Below, in pieces: positions 56,641 through 64,000 of a stretch of 64,000 nucleotides of DNA. Origin of the DNA: Gloeomargarita lithophora Alchichica-D10 (lineage in GTDB: Bacteria > Cyanobacteriota > Cyanobacteriia > Gloeomargaritales > Gloeomargaritaceae); NCBI RefSeq assembly GCF_001870225.1, contig NZ_CP017675.1:895660-959659 (forward strand), in the 5' to 3' direction. Positions within the stretch are counted from its first letter, which is position 1; every line of letters begins with the position of its first letter. Below the pieces are notes generated by a model. It was given only the letters and a program-made list of their open reading frames with translations. It had not been told where the DNA came from and made no database searches. The translations under genes and the position numbers were made by a program.

Positions 56641-57579
56641 TTCTGATTTCTCTCAATATGTTTAGTGCTTCTTCATGGATGCTCATTATTCCATTTTCAA
56701 AGTGGACATAAGGCAAGATGTGACCATTTTTATCTGTGATTGATTTAGCTACAAGTCTTGGTTCTTCAACGGCATCACTAAGAGAATACCCATAATGATA
56801 ATAGAACTTATAAAGAGATTTTTCCGTTGTAGCACCGCCAGGAGCTTGAAAAGTTTGCTTTGTTGGTAAAGTATAACCCTCTCTTATAAGTCTTTGAGCT
56901 TCATTAAAGGAAATACCATAAGCCATATCGAAAAATACATGCCAAATATGGATAGGAATGCCAGTGGAATTTTGCCATGCTTGCAATGGCTCCCGATCTT
57001 CTTCTTTGATAATAATTGTTGGCAAGACAGCGTTCTTTTTTAATCCAAGTTTTCCCCAAGTCGTCTTTGTGGTCTGAGTGCAGTTTTGTAATCAGGCATG
57101 AGTTGCCCTTTCCATAAACTATTTTCGCATTCAATACCAACTAAGGTTTTGGACAAAATAGCCTGCATATTTACATCATTTTCTTGTATAAATGGCAATT
57201 CAGAAATCCCACCAAGTCTTTCTAAAGTTTCCATAATCAGTCTTTCATCTTCCCTTTTAAAGACTAGAAGGTCTGGCCGCTTGATTTTCCCTAATCCCGC
57301 CGCCTCCAATCGTTCAAAATATAACTCAAAAGACCTTATATCATCGTCAGGTGCAGTACTACTTGGTCCGTAAGGTATTGTCAAAAATTCACCATGTTGA
57401 TTTACGGCCTGTGTAATGCGTTCTTCGCTCCAAACTCCCTGTGACCAACGCATCAGAAAATCGCTCCCCCGCAAACGACGAGGATTTAGAAGAAAACTTG
57501 ACCATTCTGCAAAGTCGTTCCTAAACTCGAATTCAATATTTTCAATATAAACACTCAAGGTTATTTCAAAGGGGTGCAT
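56627..57579 (-). pseudogene. AccI-like type II restriction endonuclease, frameshifted
   Basis: The 5' part (57579 to about 57050) contains RRLRGSDFLMRWSQGVWSEERI, KIKRPDLLVFKRED and TLVGIECENSLWKGQLMPDYK with PD...E-x-N-like catalytic acidic residues; it stops at 57040. The 3' part (57025 to 56627) begins PTIIIKEEDREPLQAWQN and includes IHIWHVFFDMAYGIS and FQAPGGATTEKSLYKFYYHYGY. One extra A in the AAAA run at 57050-57053 would join them as RRLGEKLGLKKNAVLPTIII, a continuous 317-residue protein. This resembles AccI-type enzymes. It overlaps the methyltransferase start by 14 bases. ATG 57579 has GGAGG upstream. Confidence 0.82.
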
Positions 57580-57739
57580 ATTTTTACCTCCCCTTTCGGG
57601 GATACCCCGCAAGAATTATAAAATTTTCATCGTAAAAGGAAAAGGTTGGCAAGAATTTACTCCAGGAAGGAAATCAATTTTACTAAAAGACTGATTGGCT
57701 ATCCAGCTAGAGAATGAATGCTGTGGGCATCGTAGGGCA

Positions 57740-58273
57740 TCAATACACTTGAAACGAATTGACCACCTGATGGAGGGTGGTGACCAATTTCGGCCACCGG
57801 GATTCCGGGACAGAGGCATTCAGGGTGTAGAGTTTACCCCGGCTGGTGGCAATCGCAGCCAGATTGTGCCGACTGCCAGTACTCGTATTCACCACATACT
57901 CTAGGGTGTAGTACAACTGCTTTGCGTCTTGATGGCTCTCAGCACTGACCAATACGGGTTTTTGATCCACAGCGGCCTGCACCAAAGCCGTATTCATCAA
58001 GCGTTCCCCCAACTCCAGGGGCGAACCCAACTCCGCCAGGGTTTTGCCGGATTTAACGGGACTAATCACCAAACTGACGGTTTCACTGGGGTCAATCAGG
58101 TCGTGGAACAGAATATCTGCCCCTGGGTTGGCCTGAATCTGCACCCAGCCATTGGGATAGAGAAATTGATACCCATCTGCGGTGTCAATATAAGGATTTA
58201 GCCCCGCCGTACCAACGCTACAGCCGCCTAAACAAAGAGCCAGGAACGTTAACCCCAACCAAATCCAGCGCAT
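57740..58273 (-). CDS. psbP: CyanoP, PsbP-like photosystem II assembly lipoprotein
   Basis: About 177 residues. The lipobox LALCLGGC marks a lipoprotein; the mature domain YIDTADGYQFLYPNGWVQIQ, then FHDLIDPSETVSLVISPV is the PsbP fold. CyanoP acts early in PSII assembly with D2. MRWIW (58273) is preferred over the start four codons upstream. Divergent from the carotenoid oxygenase gene. Confidence 0.92.
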   Translation of the reverse strand: MRWIWLGLTFLALCLGGCSVGTAGLNPYIDTADGYQFLYPNGWVQIQANPGADILFHDLIDPSETVSLVISPVKSGKTLAELGSPLELGERLMNTALVQAAVDQKPVLVSAESHQDAKQLYYTLEYVVNTSTGSRHNLAAIATSRGKLYTLNASVPESRWPKLVTTLHQVVNSFQVY

Positions 58274-58376
58274 GGGATGACTCAAAATTGCTCAGATTTA
58301 ATTGTGCCACCAAATGCACTGTCCCCCACGCTAAAATCAAATTATTACGATTCTTTAACATTTTCTCCCCGTTCCC

Positions 58377-59807
58377 ATGACTGCCACCACCTCCCCCACC
58401 TACCGTTTGGACGATTGGCAGGGCGGCCACCGCACCCAGCCCCAGGAGTTTAGCTATGAAATTGAGGACATTACCGGGCAAATTCCCCCCGGATTGACTG
58501 GGACACTTTTTCGCAATGGGCCGGGGCGGCTAGACCGGGGCGGGCAACGCTACCACCATCCCTTTGATGGGGATGGCATGATCAGCCAGGTGAGTTTTCA
58601 GCGGGGGCGGGCGTTTTACCGCAACCGTTATGTGCAAACCCAGGAATTGCAAGCGGAGCAACGGGCGGACAAAATTCTCTACCGGGGGGTATTTGGCACT
58701 CTGAAACCGGGGGGGTGGCTGAATAATATGTTTGACCTGCGCCTGAAAAATATCGCCAATACGAATGTGATTTATTGGGGGGATAAATTACTCGCCCTGT
58801 GGGAAGCGGCGCAACCCTATCAGCTTGACCCAAATAATTTAGATACTTTAGGTTTAGATGATTTGCAGGGAACCGTACCCTCAGGTTATGGGTTCTCAGC
58901 CCATCCCCGCCTTGATCCCCAGGGTCTTTTGGTCAATTTTGGGGTTAAAGCCGGCCCGAATAGTCAAATTAATCTCTATGAGTTCAATCAAAACTGGCAA
59001 CTGGTTCGTCAACACCAACACCCGGTGAATGGCTTTGCATTTTTACATGATTTTATCCTGACCGAGAACTACTACATTTTCTTTCAAAATCCCGTGAATT
59101 TTAACCCGCTTCCCTACGTTTTGGGTTGGACGGGGGCGGCGCAATGTTTACAATTTGACCCGGAACAACCCACCCGCATTCTCGTAATTCCTCGCAACGG
59201 CGGGGCGGTGCGGGTATTTTTGACTGATTCCTGTTTTGTGTTTCACCACGCCAACGGCTATGAACAAGGGGACGAGTTAATTTTAGACTCCATTTGTTAC
59301 CGCCATTTTCCTACCATTGATCAAAAAACCGATTACCAAACCATTGATTTTGCCACCCTGCCCAGCGGTCAACTGAAGCGGTTTCGGGTGAATTTGACTA
59401 CCCATCAGGTGACAACAACGCTACTTTTAGAACGGTGTTGTGAATTTCCCCAGGTGCATCCCCAGCGGGTGGGACGGGAGTACCAACGGGTTTATCTAGG
59501 CGTGGCCGCCGACCCGGTAGCAAATGCACCCCTGCAAGGGATCATGGCATTGGATGTACAAACCGGTCAGCAGAAAATGTGGCAGGCGGGGACGCAGGGG
59601 TTTGTGAGTGAACCGGTTTTTGTATCCCACGGGGAAGGGGAAGACCAGGGTTGGCTCATTACTTTTGTTTATAATTCCGCCCGTCAATGTAGTGATATTG
59701 TCATTCTAAATGCGGCGGATATGACGGCGGTGGCAACGTTGCATCTGAAACACCATATTCCCTACGGCTTGCACGGCTCTTTTACCCCGGTATTGTTTGA
59801 TTCCTAG
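58377..59807 (+). CDS. Carotenoid cleavage oxygenase
   Basis: 476 residues of a seven-bladed propeller enzyme. GTLFRNGPGRLDRGG and HHPFDGDGMISQVSF near the N-terminus and iron-ligand histidines in GFSAHPRLDP, AFLHDFILTENYYIF, CFVFHHANGYEQGDEL and YGLHGSF are intact. Closest in layout to cyanobacterial apocarotenoid-15,15'-oxygenase (Diox1/ACO), which makes retinal from apocarotenals, but the exact substrate is not settled by sequence. Confidence 0.93.
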   Translation: MTATTSPTYRLDDWQGGHRTQPQEFSYEIEDITGQIPPGLTGTLFRNGPGRLDRGGQRYHHPFDGDGMISQVSFQRGRAFYRNRYVQTQELQAEQRADKILYRGVFGTLKPGGWLNNMFDLRLKNIANTNVIYWGDKLLALWEAAQPYQLDPNNLDTLGLDDLQGTVPSGYGFSAHPRLDPQGLLVNFGVKAGPNSQINLYEFNQNWQLVRQHQHPVNGFAFLHDFILTENYYIFFQNPVNFNPLPYVLGWTGAAQCLQFDPEQPTRILVIPRNGGAVRVFLTDSCFVFHHANGYEQGDELILDSICYRHFPTIDQKTDYQTIDFATLPSGQLKRFRVNLTTHQVTTTLLLERCCEFPQVHPQRVGREYQRVYLGVAADPVANAPLQGIMALDVQTGQQKMWQAGTQGFVSEPVFVSHGEGEDQGWLITFVYNSARQCSDIVILNAADMTAVATLHLKHHIPYGLHGSFTPVLFDS

Positions 59808-59855
59808 AGCTTCAGACATCCCCCCGGATGGTAGGATGGGAAAGCTCAGTGGTAA

Positions 59856-60203
59856 ATGAAAGGAATGACACCCAAAACGGATCATTTAACAACCAGCAAT
59901 CCGCCAGCAGGTTCATCTCAGTTGAAAATTTTTCTGGGCAGTTTTACTACGGTTTTGCTGGCGGAATTGGGGGATAAAACCCAAATCACGACGCTATTGA
60001 TGACCAGTTCTTCCCATCAGCCCTGGGTTGTGTTTAGCGGGTCAGCCCTGGCGTTAATAGTGACCAGTTTCTTGGGTGTTTTCCTCGGACAATGGCTTAG
60101 TCAACGGCTTGATCCCCGCCGGATTGAGGTGATTTCGGGGCTGATTTTCCTACTGGTCGCCCTGTGGTTGCTACTCGATATTTTTCAGGTTTTACATTTA
60201 TGA
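59856..60203 (+). CDS. hmx1: Hemi manganese exchanger 1-type half transporter (GDT1/UPF0016 family)
   Basis: 115 residues with a polar N-terminus of about 25 residues and three helices. The ELGDKTQ motif in TTVLLAELGDKTQITTLLM is the cation-binding signature of GDT1/Mnx proteins. In most cyanobacteria two such halves are fused in Mnx, which exports Mn2+ from the cytoplasm to the thylakoid lumen; here each half is a separate gene with ATGA overlap, the Hmx1/Hmx2 arrangement. Location next to PSII genes fits a Mn supply role. Confidence 0.85.
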   Translation: MKGMTPKTDHLTTSNPPAGSSQLKIFLGSFTTVLLAELGDKTQITTLLMTSSSHQPWVVFSGSALALIVTSFLGVFLGQWLSQRLDPRRIEVISGLIFLLVALWLLLDIFQVLHL

Positions 60204-60475
60204 ATTGGCAATTATTAGGTTTGACGTTTATAACGGTTTTTCTCTCTGAAATTGGGGATAAAAGCCAGTTGGCGACCATCGCCCTCAGTGGGAGTTCCTC
60301 TGCGCCTCGGTGGGTATTTTGGGGGACGGCAAGTGCCTTAATTATGGCTAGTTTTTTGGGGGTATTTTTGGGGGAACGATTGACAGAATTTTTACCCTTA
60401 AATACTCTGAAATTTATTGCCGCCGGGGGATTTTTGGGGTTGGGTATTCGTAGTTTGTGGCCGAAAAAGTCCTAA
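60200..60475 (+). CDS. hmx2: Hemi manganese exchanger 2-type half transporter (GDT1/UPF0016 family)
   Basis: 91 residues from ATG 60200 (MNWQLLGLTFITVFLSEIGDKSQLATIAL), overlapping the hmx1 stop by four bases. Three helices and the second EIGDKSQ motif, then SASFLGVFLGERLTEFLP-type second-half sequence. Must pair with the first half to form the six-helix exchanger. Confidence 0.85.
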   Translation: MNWQLLGLTFITVFLSEIGDKSQLATIALSGSSSAPRWVFWGTASALIMASFLGVFLGERLTEFLPLNTLKFIAAGGFLGLGIRSLWPKKS

Positions 60476-60482
60476 TGGGTGT

Positions 60483-60525
60483 ACCTAAAAATAGGTCGCC
60501 GGGGCACTGCCAAATCTCTGGTTCA
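60483..60525. repeat. Partial dispersed repeat
   Basis: ACCTAAAAATAGGTCGCCGGGGCACTGCC followed by GGTTCA corresponds to the left half of the element at 9338-9445. Confidence 0.55.
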
Positions 60526-60741
60526 ATGAGATAAATTATTTCGATTGCTTATCAATTAGTTTAAGATCATATCTATCCGTTGCAAAAATGTATTGAATCA
60601 ATCGCCCCAAATTAGAATCAGGAGCCGCTCCACGGACAATCAATGCACATATAACTAGAAAAACGCTGAAAGCTAAAGAAGATACAAAACCTTGCCAGAT
60701 AATAACCCAAAAACCCACGGATATTTTTTGGATACCAGATA

Positions 60742-60838
60742 TAGCAATATGACACGATTTACGAACAGAAATTCCACAGAACCAAGGGCGGGGGCGGTGC
60801 CCCTGCGACCGCTATTCTAAACCCAATTAGGATTGCTA
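60742..60838. mobile_element. 97-bp miniature element with TAGCAAT ends
   Basis: Inverted ends TAGCAAT / ATTGCTA, TA on both sides (60740-60741, 60839-60840). The interior holds CAGAAATTCCACAGAACCAAGGGCGGGGGCGGTGCCCCTGCGACCGCT-type palindromic core common to the dispersed repeats. Inserted in the 60536-61293 gene. Confidence 0.88.
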
Positions 60839-61072
60839 TAGTATCTCTTGTTTGTCTTCTGAAAAATTGTTTCGTAGAACTTTGAGTTGTTCTGATAAAA
60901 CTTTATCTTTATACTCATCAATTTTGCTTTCTAATTGAGCCTCAGCATATGATCCTGCAAATTGATAGAGTTGATTTTCTGCATTTTCTTTCAAACCTTT
61001 GAGACGACGCTCAGAAAATGTTTGCAAAAAGACATTGATTTCTTCATCAGTTCTTATAGGATTTTGCTGATA

Positions 61073-61168
61073 TAGCTAAGTAGGGTAAGGTTGTCGCCGC
61101 AAGATGCTGGGGAACCCGTGGGCTGCGCCCTGCGACCCATATTATGTCAACCTTTGCGTGTTTAGCTA
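61073..61168. mobile_element. 96-bp miniature element with TAGCTAA ends
   Basis: Imperfect inverted ends of about 23 bases (TAGCTAAGTAGGGTAAGGTTG against TAGCTAAACACGCAAAGGTTG on the other strand), flanked by TA (61071-61072, 61169-61170). Interior GGGGAACCCGTGGGCTGCGCCCTGCGACC resembles the other copies. Inserted in the 60536-61293 gene. Confidence 0.88.
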
Positions 61169-61299
61169 TACCATTCATATTTTTCTAGTTTATAATTTGC
61201 ATAAGCAAGCATTCCAACAACTCTTTCAAAAGAATCTTCCTGTTCTTGAAGAACTAATTTTTCAAAGATAGGATTATATTTGATTTCAGACATGAAGAT

Positions 61300-61433
61300 A
61301 CCTCTATAAATTGAAAATCAGTGGTCGCAAGGGGTTACTCCCCGCCCCAAAAGCACCTGCGGTGTATGGTTCTCCAGAATCTCTGCCTGCCAGCAGTGGG
61401 ATTTTCTGTTGGTTCAAATAAACAGAGGTGTCC
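61300..61433. repeat. Dispersed repeat with ACCTCTA / AGAGGT ends
   Basis: Left ACCTCTATAAATTGAAAATC and right AAACAGAGGTGTCC form an inverted pair around a palindromic GGTCGCAAGGGG...CCCC core read on the other strand. It lies just upstream of the start codon of the broken gene at 61293. Confidence 0.65.
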
Positions 61434-61467
61434 ATAAGAATTTAATCTGTTTGATTTTGAGTCCTTT

Positions 61468-61617
61468 TCAACCTTCGTTTTGGAAGCTAGACCTATCTGA
61501 CAATGCTTTTTCCATAGCTTCTTTAACTATCCTCGTATTGACAGCTACAATATCAGTACCAACTTTTACCCAGCGAATCTCAGATTTTTGCTCGAAACCA
61601 ATGTGCTTCCTTGGCAT
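61468..61617 (-). CDS. Small hypothetical protein
   Basis: 49 residues (MPRKHIGFEQKSEIRWVKVG, TDIVAVNTRIVKEAMEKALSD). AT-rich like the broken gene downstream on the same strand, so the two may have arrived together and formed a two-gene unit before the repeat at 61300-61433 separated them. No recognised family; coding status rests on composition and ORF integrity only. Confidence 0.4.
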   Translation of the reverse strand: MPRKHIGFEQKSEIRWVKVGTDIVAVNTRIVKEAMEKALSDRSSFQNEG

Positions 61618-61705
61618 AGAAATAACCTTTTATCCAAGACCATTGTTTTTAATATATCCTGCCGTGGGAGACTCTGTTCCCCTTGAAGTTTAATGAATTT
61701 ACAAC

Positions 61706-61733
61706 AAAAAGGAGCCAGGTCACCCCAACTCCC
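61706..61733 (-). terminator. Rho-independent terminator of psbB
   Basis: On the minus strand GGAGTTGG pairs with the CCTGGCTCC side (two G-T pairs, one bulge) and runs into TTTTTG, 24 bases after the psbB stop. Confidence 0.6.
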
Positions 61734-61756
61734 CGAATTTATTGGTACTAGAGTAA

Positions 61757-63292
61757 CTAAACCGCCGTTTCTTCCGTGCGCCGGGTGGAGCGGTCGCCCA
61801 CTTTCAAGAAGGCACCAAATTCCACCTGCTCGGTAACGCTTTCATCAATCCCGGCAAACACATCCCGGAACAGGGTGCGCGAGCCGTGCCAGATATGCCC
61901 AAAGAAGAACAGTAGGGCAAACGTGGCATGGCCGAAGGTAAACCAACCCCGGGGGCTGGTACGGAACACCCCGTCAGAGCCAAAGGCTTCCCGGTCAAAG
62001 CTAAAGGGTTCCCCCAGTTGGGCTTTGCGGGCAAACTGCTTCACCAACGCCGGGTCGGTAAAGGTTTTGCCGTTGTTTTCGCCGCCGTAGAAGGTCACAC
62101 TCACGCCCGTTTGCTCGATACTGTACTGGGAATCCGCCCGCCGGAAAGGAATATCCGCCCGCACGACCCCATCTTGATCCACCAACACCACCGGGAAGGT
62201 TTCAAAGAAGTTGGGCAAACGCCGCACGGTCAAGACCCGCCCCTCCGCATCCTTAAATTCCGGGTGACCGAGCCAACCCTGCGCCAGCCCATCCCCCTTG
62301 TTCATCGGCCCGACCCGGAACAAACCGCCCTTGGCCGGACTGTTGCCCACGTAATCGTAGAAGGCCAATTTTTCAGGAATCTGCGCCCAGGCTTGCTCTG
62401 GAGTCAGACCGGCAACCAAATCCGCCTGCACCCGCCGCTGGATTTCCTGCTGGAAATAGCCCTTATCCCACTGGAAGCGAGTCGGGCCAAACAGTTCCAT
62501 CGGGGTGGTCGCTGAGCCGTACCACATGGTTCCCGCCACGATAAAAGCGGCAAAAAACACGGCGGCAATACTGCTCGACAGCACGGTTTCGATATTCCCC
62601 ATTCGCAAAGCCCGGTAGAGCCGTTGGGGTGGCCGCACAGTCAGGTGGAATAATCCGGCAATAATCCCGACAATACCGGCGGCAATATGGTGCGCCACTA
62701 CACCCCCCGGATTGAAGGGATTGAACCCTTCCGGCCCCCAGGCAGGAGCCACCGCTTGCACATGGCCGGTCAAACCGTAGGGGTCAGACACCCACATCCC
62801 CGGCCCAAACAAGCCAGTGAGGTGAAACGCCCCAAACCCAAAACACAGCAGACCCGAAAGAAACAGGTGAATGCCAAACATTTTCGGCAAATCCAGCGCC
62901 GGTTCGCCCGTGCGGGGGTCACGGAACAATTCCAAGTTCCAATAAACCCAGTGCCAAATTGCCGCTAAAAACAATAAACCCGACAGAATAATATGCGCCG
63001 CCGCCACCCCCTCAAAAGACCAAATCCCTGGGTCAGCCGCCGGTTCACTTGCAATGCTCCAGCCCTCCCAGGAGTCCGTAATCCCCAACCGCACCATAAA
63101 CGGCAGAACAAACATCCCCTGCCGCCACATGGGATTCAACACCGGGTCACTGGGGTCAAAAATCGCCAGCTCGTAGAGAGCCATTGAACCCGCCCAGCCC
63201 GCCACCAGCGCTGTGTGCATCAGATGCACCGAAATCAGCCGCCCCGGGTCATTGATGACGACTGTATGAACACGATACCAGGGTAGTCCCAT
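61757..63292 (-). CDS. psbB: Photosystem II CP47 antenna protein
   Basis: 511 residues with six transmembrane helices. [41 protein letters not shown] is the canonical start; chlorophyll-ligand histidines recur in [57 protein letters not shown] and [24 protein letters not shown]. The small psbT gene that often follows is not present in the 64 bases before the terminator or beyond. Confidence 0.98.
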   Translation of the reverse strand: MGLPWYRVHTVVINDPGRLISVHLMHTALVAGWAGSMALYELAIFDPSDPVLNPMWRQGMFVLPFMVRLGITDSWEGWSIASEPAADPGIWSFEGVAAAHIILSGLLFLAAIWHWVYWNLELFRDPRTGEPALDLPKMFGIHLFLSGLLCFGFGAFHLTGLFGPGMWVSDPYGLTGHVQAVAPAWGPEGFNPFNPGGVVAHHIAAGIVGIIAGLFHLTVRPPQRLYRALRMGNIETVLSSSIAAVFFAAFIVAGTMWYGSATTPMELFGPTRFQWDKGYFQQEIQRRVQADLVAGLTPEQAWAQIPEKLAFYDYVGNSPAKGGLFRVGPMNKGDGLAQGWLGHPEFKDAEGRVLTVRRLPNFFETFPVVLVDQDGVVRADIPFRRADSQYSIEQTGVSVTFYGGENNGKTFTDPALVKQFARKAQLGEPFSFDREAFGSDGVFRTSPRGWFTFGHATFALLFFFGHIWHGSRTLFRDVFAGIDESVTEQVEFGAFLKVGDRSTRRTEETAV

Positions 63293-63505
63293 TGACTACA
63301 CGCCTCCTTCGTCTTAAATCTTTTTTGTACCGACAGCTTCGATTGTAAGGGTTAATTAGGCCAGCAAAACCGACCACAACCCCACCGCCAGGGGGACGGA
63401 TGCGAAACTTAGATTACATTTTACTAAGAACCTCCCCCAAAACCCTAGCGGTTTCTTAACATTGCTTAACATCAAGCTGAGAGAGCCTAGCCCCAGCGGG
63501 TCGGA

Positions 63506-64000
63506 ATGCCAATGAGTTTGCCCTGGGCGGCGGAAATTCATCTATTTACCCCAGCCGTACCGGAAACTGGGGCGATGCCAATTGTTTGGGCGTTTCCCAG
63601 TACTTACAATGTCGGGATCACCAGCCTGGGGTATCAGTTGATTTGGGGGATATTGGCGCAGAGAAGCGATGTGCGGGTGAGCCGGTTATTTACCGATGGC
63701 GGGGAAGTTTTACCCAGCCGACCGGAGTTGGTGGGGTTTTCTTTTGCGTGGGAGTTGGATTATCCCCATATTTTTAATCTTTTGGAGCAGTTGGGCATTC
63801 CCCTGCTCAGCCATGAACGGCAAAATCACCATCCCTTGGTCTTTGGGGGCGGGCCGGTGTTGAGTGCCAACCCGGAACCTTTTGCTAATTTTTTTGATGT
63901 GATTTTGCTCGGCGATGGGGAAGAATTGATCCCCAATTTTTTAGATAATTACCAAGCAATACGCAATCATAATCGCCCAGAAAAGTTATTGAGATTAGCA
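63506..64000 (+). CDS. B12-binding-domain radical SAM protein, N-terminal part (cut by window edge)
   Basis: 165 codons are visible and the frame is open at the edge. The start is ATG 63506 or 63512 (MSLPWAAEIHLFTPAVPETG). PSTYNVGITSLGYQLIWGILAQRSDVRVSRLF and LLEQLGIPLLSHERQNHHPLVFGGGPVLSANPEPFANFFDVILLGDGEELIPNFLD match the cobalamin-binding-like N-terminal domain of cyanobacterial radical SAM proteins of the YgiQ/B12-SAM type. The radical SAM CxxxCxxC would lie beyond the window. Substrate unknown. Confidence 0.82.
   Translation, partial: MPMSLPWAAEIHLFTPAVPETGAMPIVWAFPSTYNVGITSLGYQLIWGILAQRSDVRVSRLFTDGGEVLPSRPELVGFSFAWELDYPHIFNLLEQLGIPLLSHERQNHHPLVFGGGPVLSANPEPFANFFDVILLGDGEELIPNFLDNYQAIRNHNRPEKLLRLA

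Larger units (their letters stand above)
60536..61293 (-). pseudogene. Membrane-protein gene interrupted twice by miniature elements
   Basis: Three coding pieces on one strand: MSEIKYNPIFEKLVLQEQED... (from 61293), ...QQNPIRTDEEINVFLQTFSERRLKGLKENAEN... (middle) and ...VGFWVIIWQGFVSSLAFSVFLVICALIVRG... (last, one hydrophobic helix). The elements at 61073-61168 and 60742-60838 separate them and introduce stops. Deleting each with one TA (98 and 99 bp) joins the pieces in frame as YEWYQQNPIRT and EILSGIQKIS, giving 186 residues: a charged helical region with one C-terminal membrane segment. I do not recognise the family. AT-rich. As it stands only fragments can be made. Confidence 0.85.

Noticed and set aside
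59808-59856. Manganese (yybP-ykoY) riboswitch upstream of hmx1
   Set aside because: The gap is about 48 bases, too short for the motif, and no paired GGGGAGUA-like core is seen.
61409-61693. 94-codon plus-strand ORF upstream of the psbB terminator
   Set aside because: Starts inside a dispersed repeat and is antisense to a more plausible 49-codon minus-strand ORF.
61690-61757. psbT downstream of psbB
   Set aside because: No short ORF with the psbT sequence; only a terminator-like hairpin follows.
63356-63541. 61-codon minus-strand ORF upstream of psbB
   Set aside because: Overlaps the start of the radical SAM gene and the psbB promoter region; no coding features.

Overview
The window comes from a cyanobacterial chromosome. 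It carries photosystem II genes (psbD-psbC overlapping, psbB, a CyanoP/PsbP lipoprotein), the split-b ATP synthase operon (b and b'), the aerobic chlorophyll cyclase acsF, vipp1, a CO2-uptake-type ndhF, a fused panC-cmk and a tmRNA with a cyanobacterial-type tag. Core genes are GC-rich; several accessory genes are visibly AT-richer. A species cannot be fixed from the sequence alone; a unicellular lineage such as Gloeomargarita or a Synechococcus-like thermophile is possible, but this is a guess.

Layout. 1-3.4 kb: an edge fragment of a Uma2-type gene, an ISL3 transposase remnant, a DevB/DevC exporter pair without DevA, and a 183-bp MITE. 3.4-9.3 kb: trpF, an MlaE-type permease, a DsbD-like thiol transporter gene split by one in-frame TAG, a redoxin, and a lapA-ubiX-terB-like operon. 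9.3-19 kb: an exported Ig-like protein overlapping argF, tRNA-Val, an amino-acid ABC ATPase, txlA, acsF, vipp1, and the fabH/plsX/rpiA block. 19-30 kb: smpB, amt, psbD-psbC, glyS-murD, purM. 30-35.6 kb: rlpA, panC/cmk, a PIN-TRAM protein and an AT-rich NERD-helicase gene lodged between two copies of the PIN-TRAM 3' end. 36-44 kb: a tandem pair of GT-D-like genes, ndhF, psiE, clpB, an AEC carrier. 44-54.6 kb: a Uma2 gene between CRISPR-repeat-like 36-mers, the atp operon, a DUF1345-like protein, trpE, an FHA-PrsW fusion and ssrA. 54.9-57.6 kb: a decayed restriction-modification system. 57.7-64 kb: psbP, carotenoid oxygenase, a two-gene Mn exporter pair (hmx type), a membrane-protein gene broken by two miniature elements, psbB, and the start of a B12-binding radical SAM gene.

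The dominant unusual theme is gene disruption by small non-coding elements. A 183-bp MITE with GGGACTTT inverted ends occurs twice with identical length; one copy splits an adenine methyltransferase gene, and removing the element plus one TA restores the frame exactly. Two related 96/97-bp elements with TATAGC ends sit inside one gene at 60.5-61.3 kb, and removing both plus one TA each restores a 186-residue ORF. The restriction enzyme next to the methyltransferase is frameshifted by one base, so both halves of that system look dead. A wider family of dispersed palindromic repeats with ACCTCTA/TAGAGGT ends or a GAACCAAG...CCCCTGCGACC core fills most intergenic gaps.
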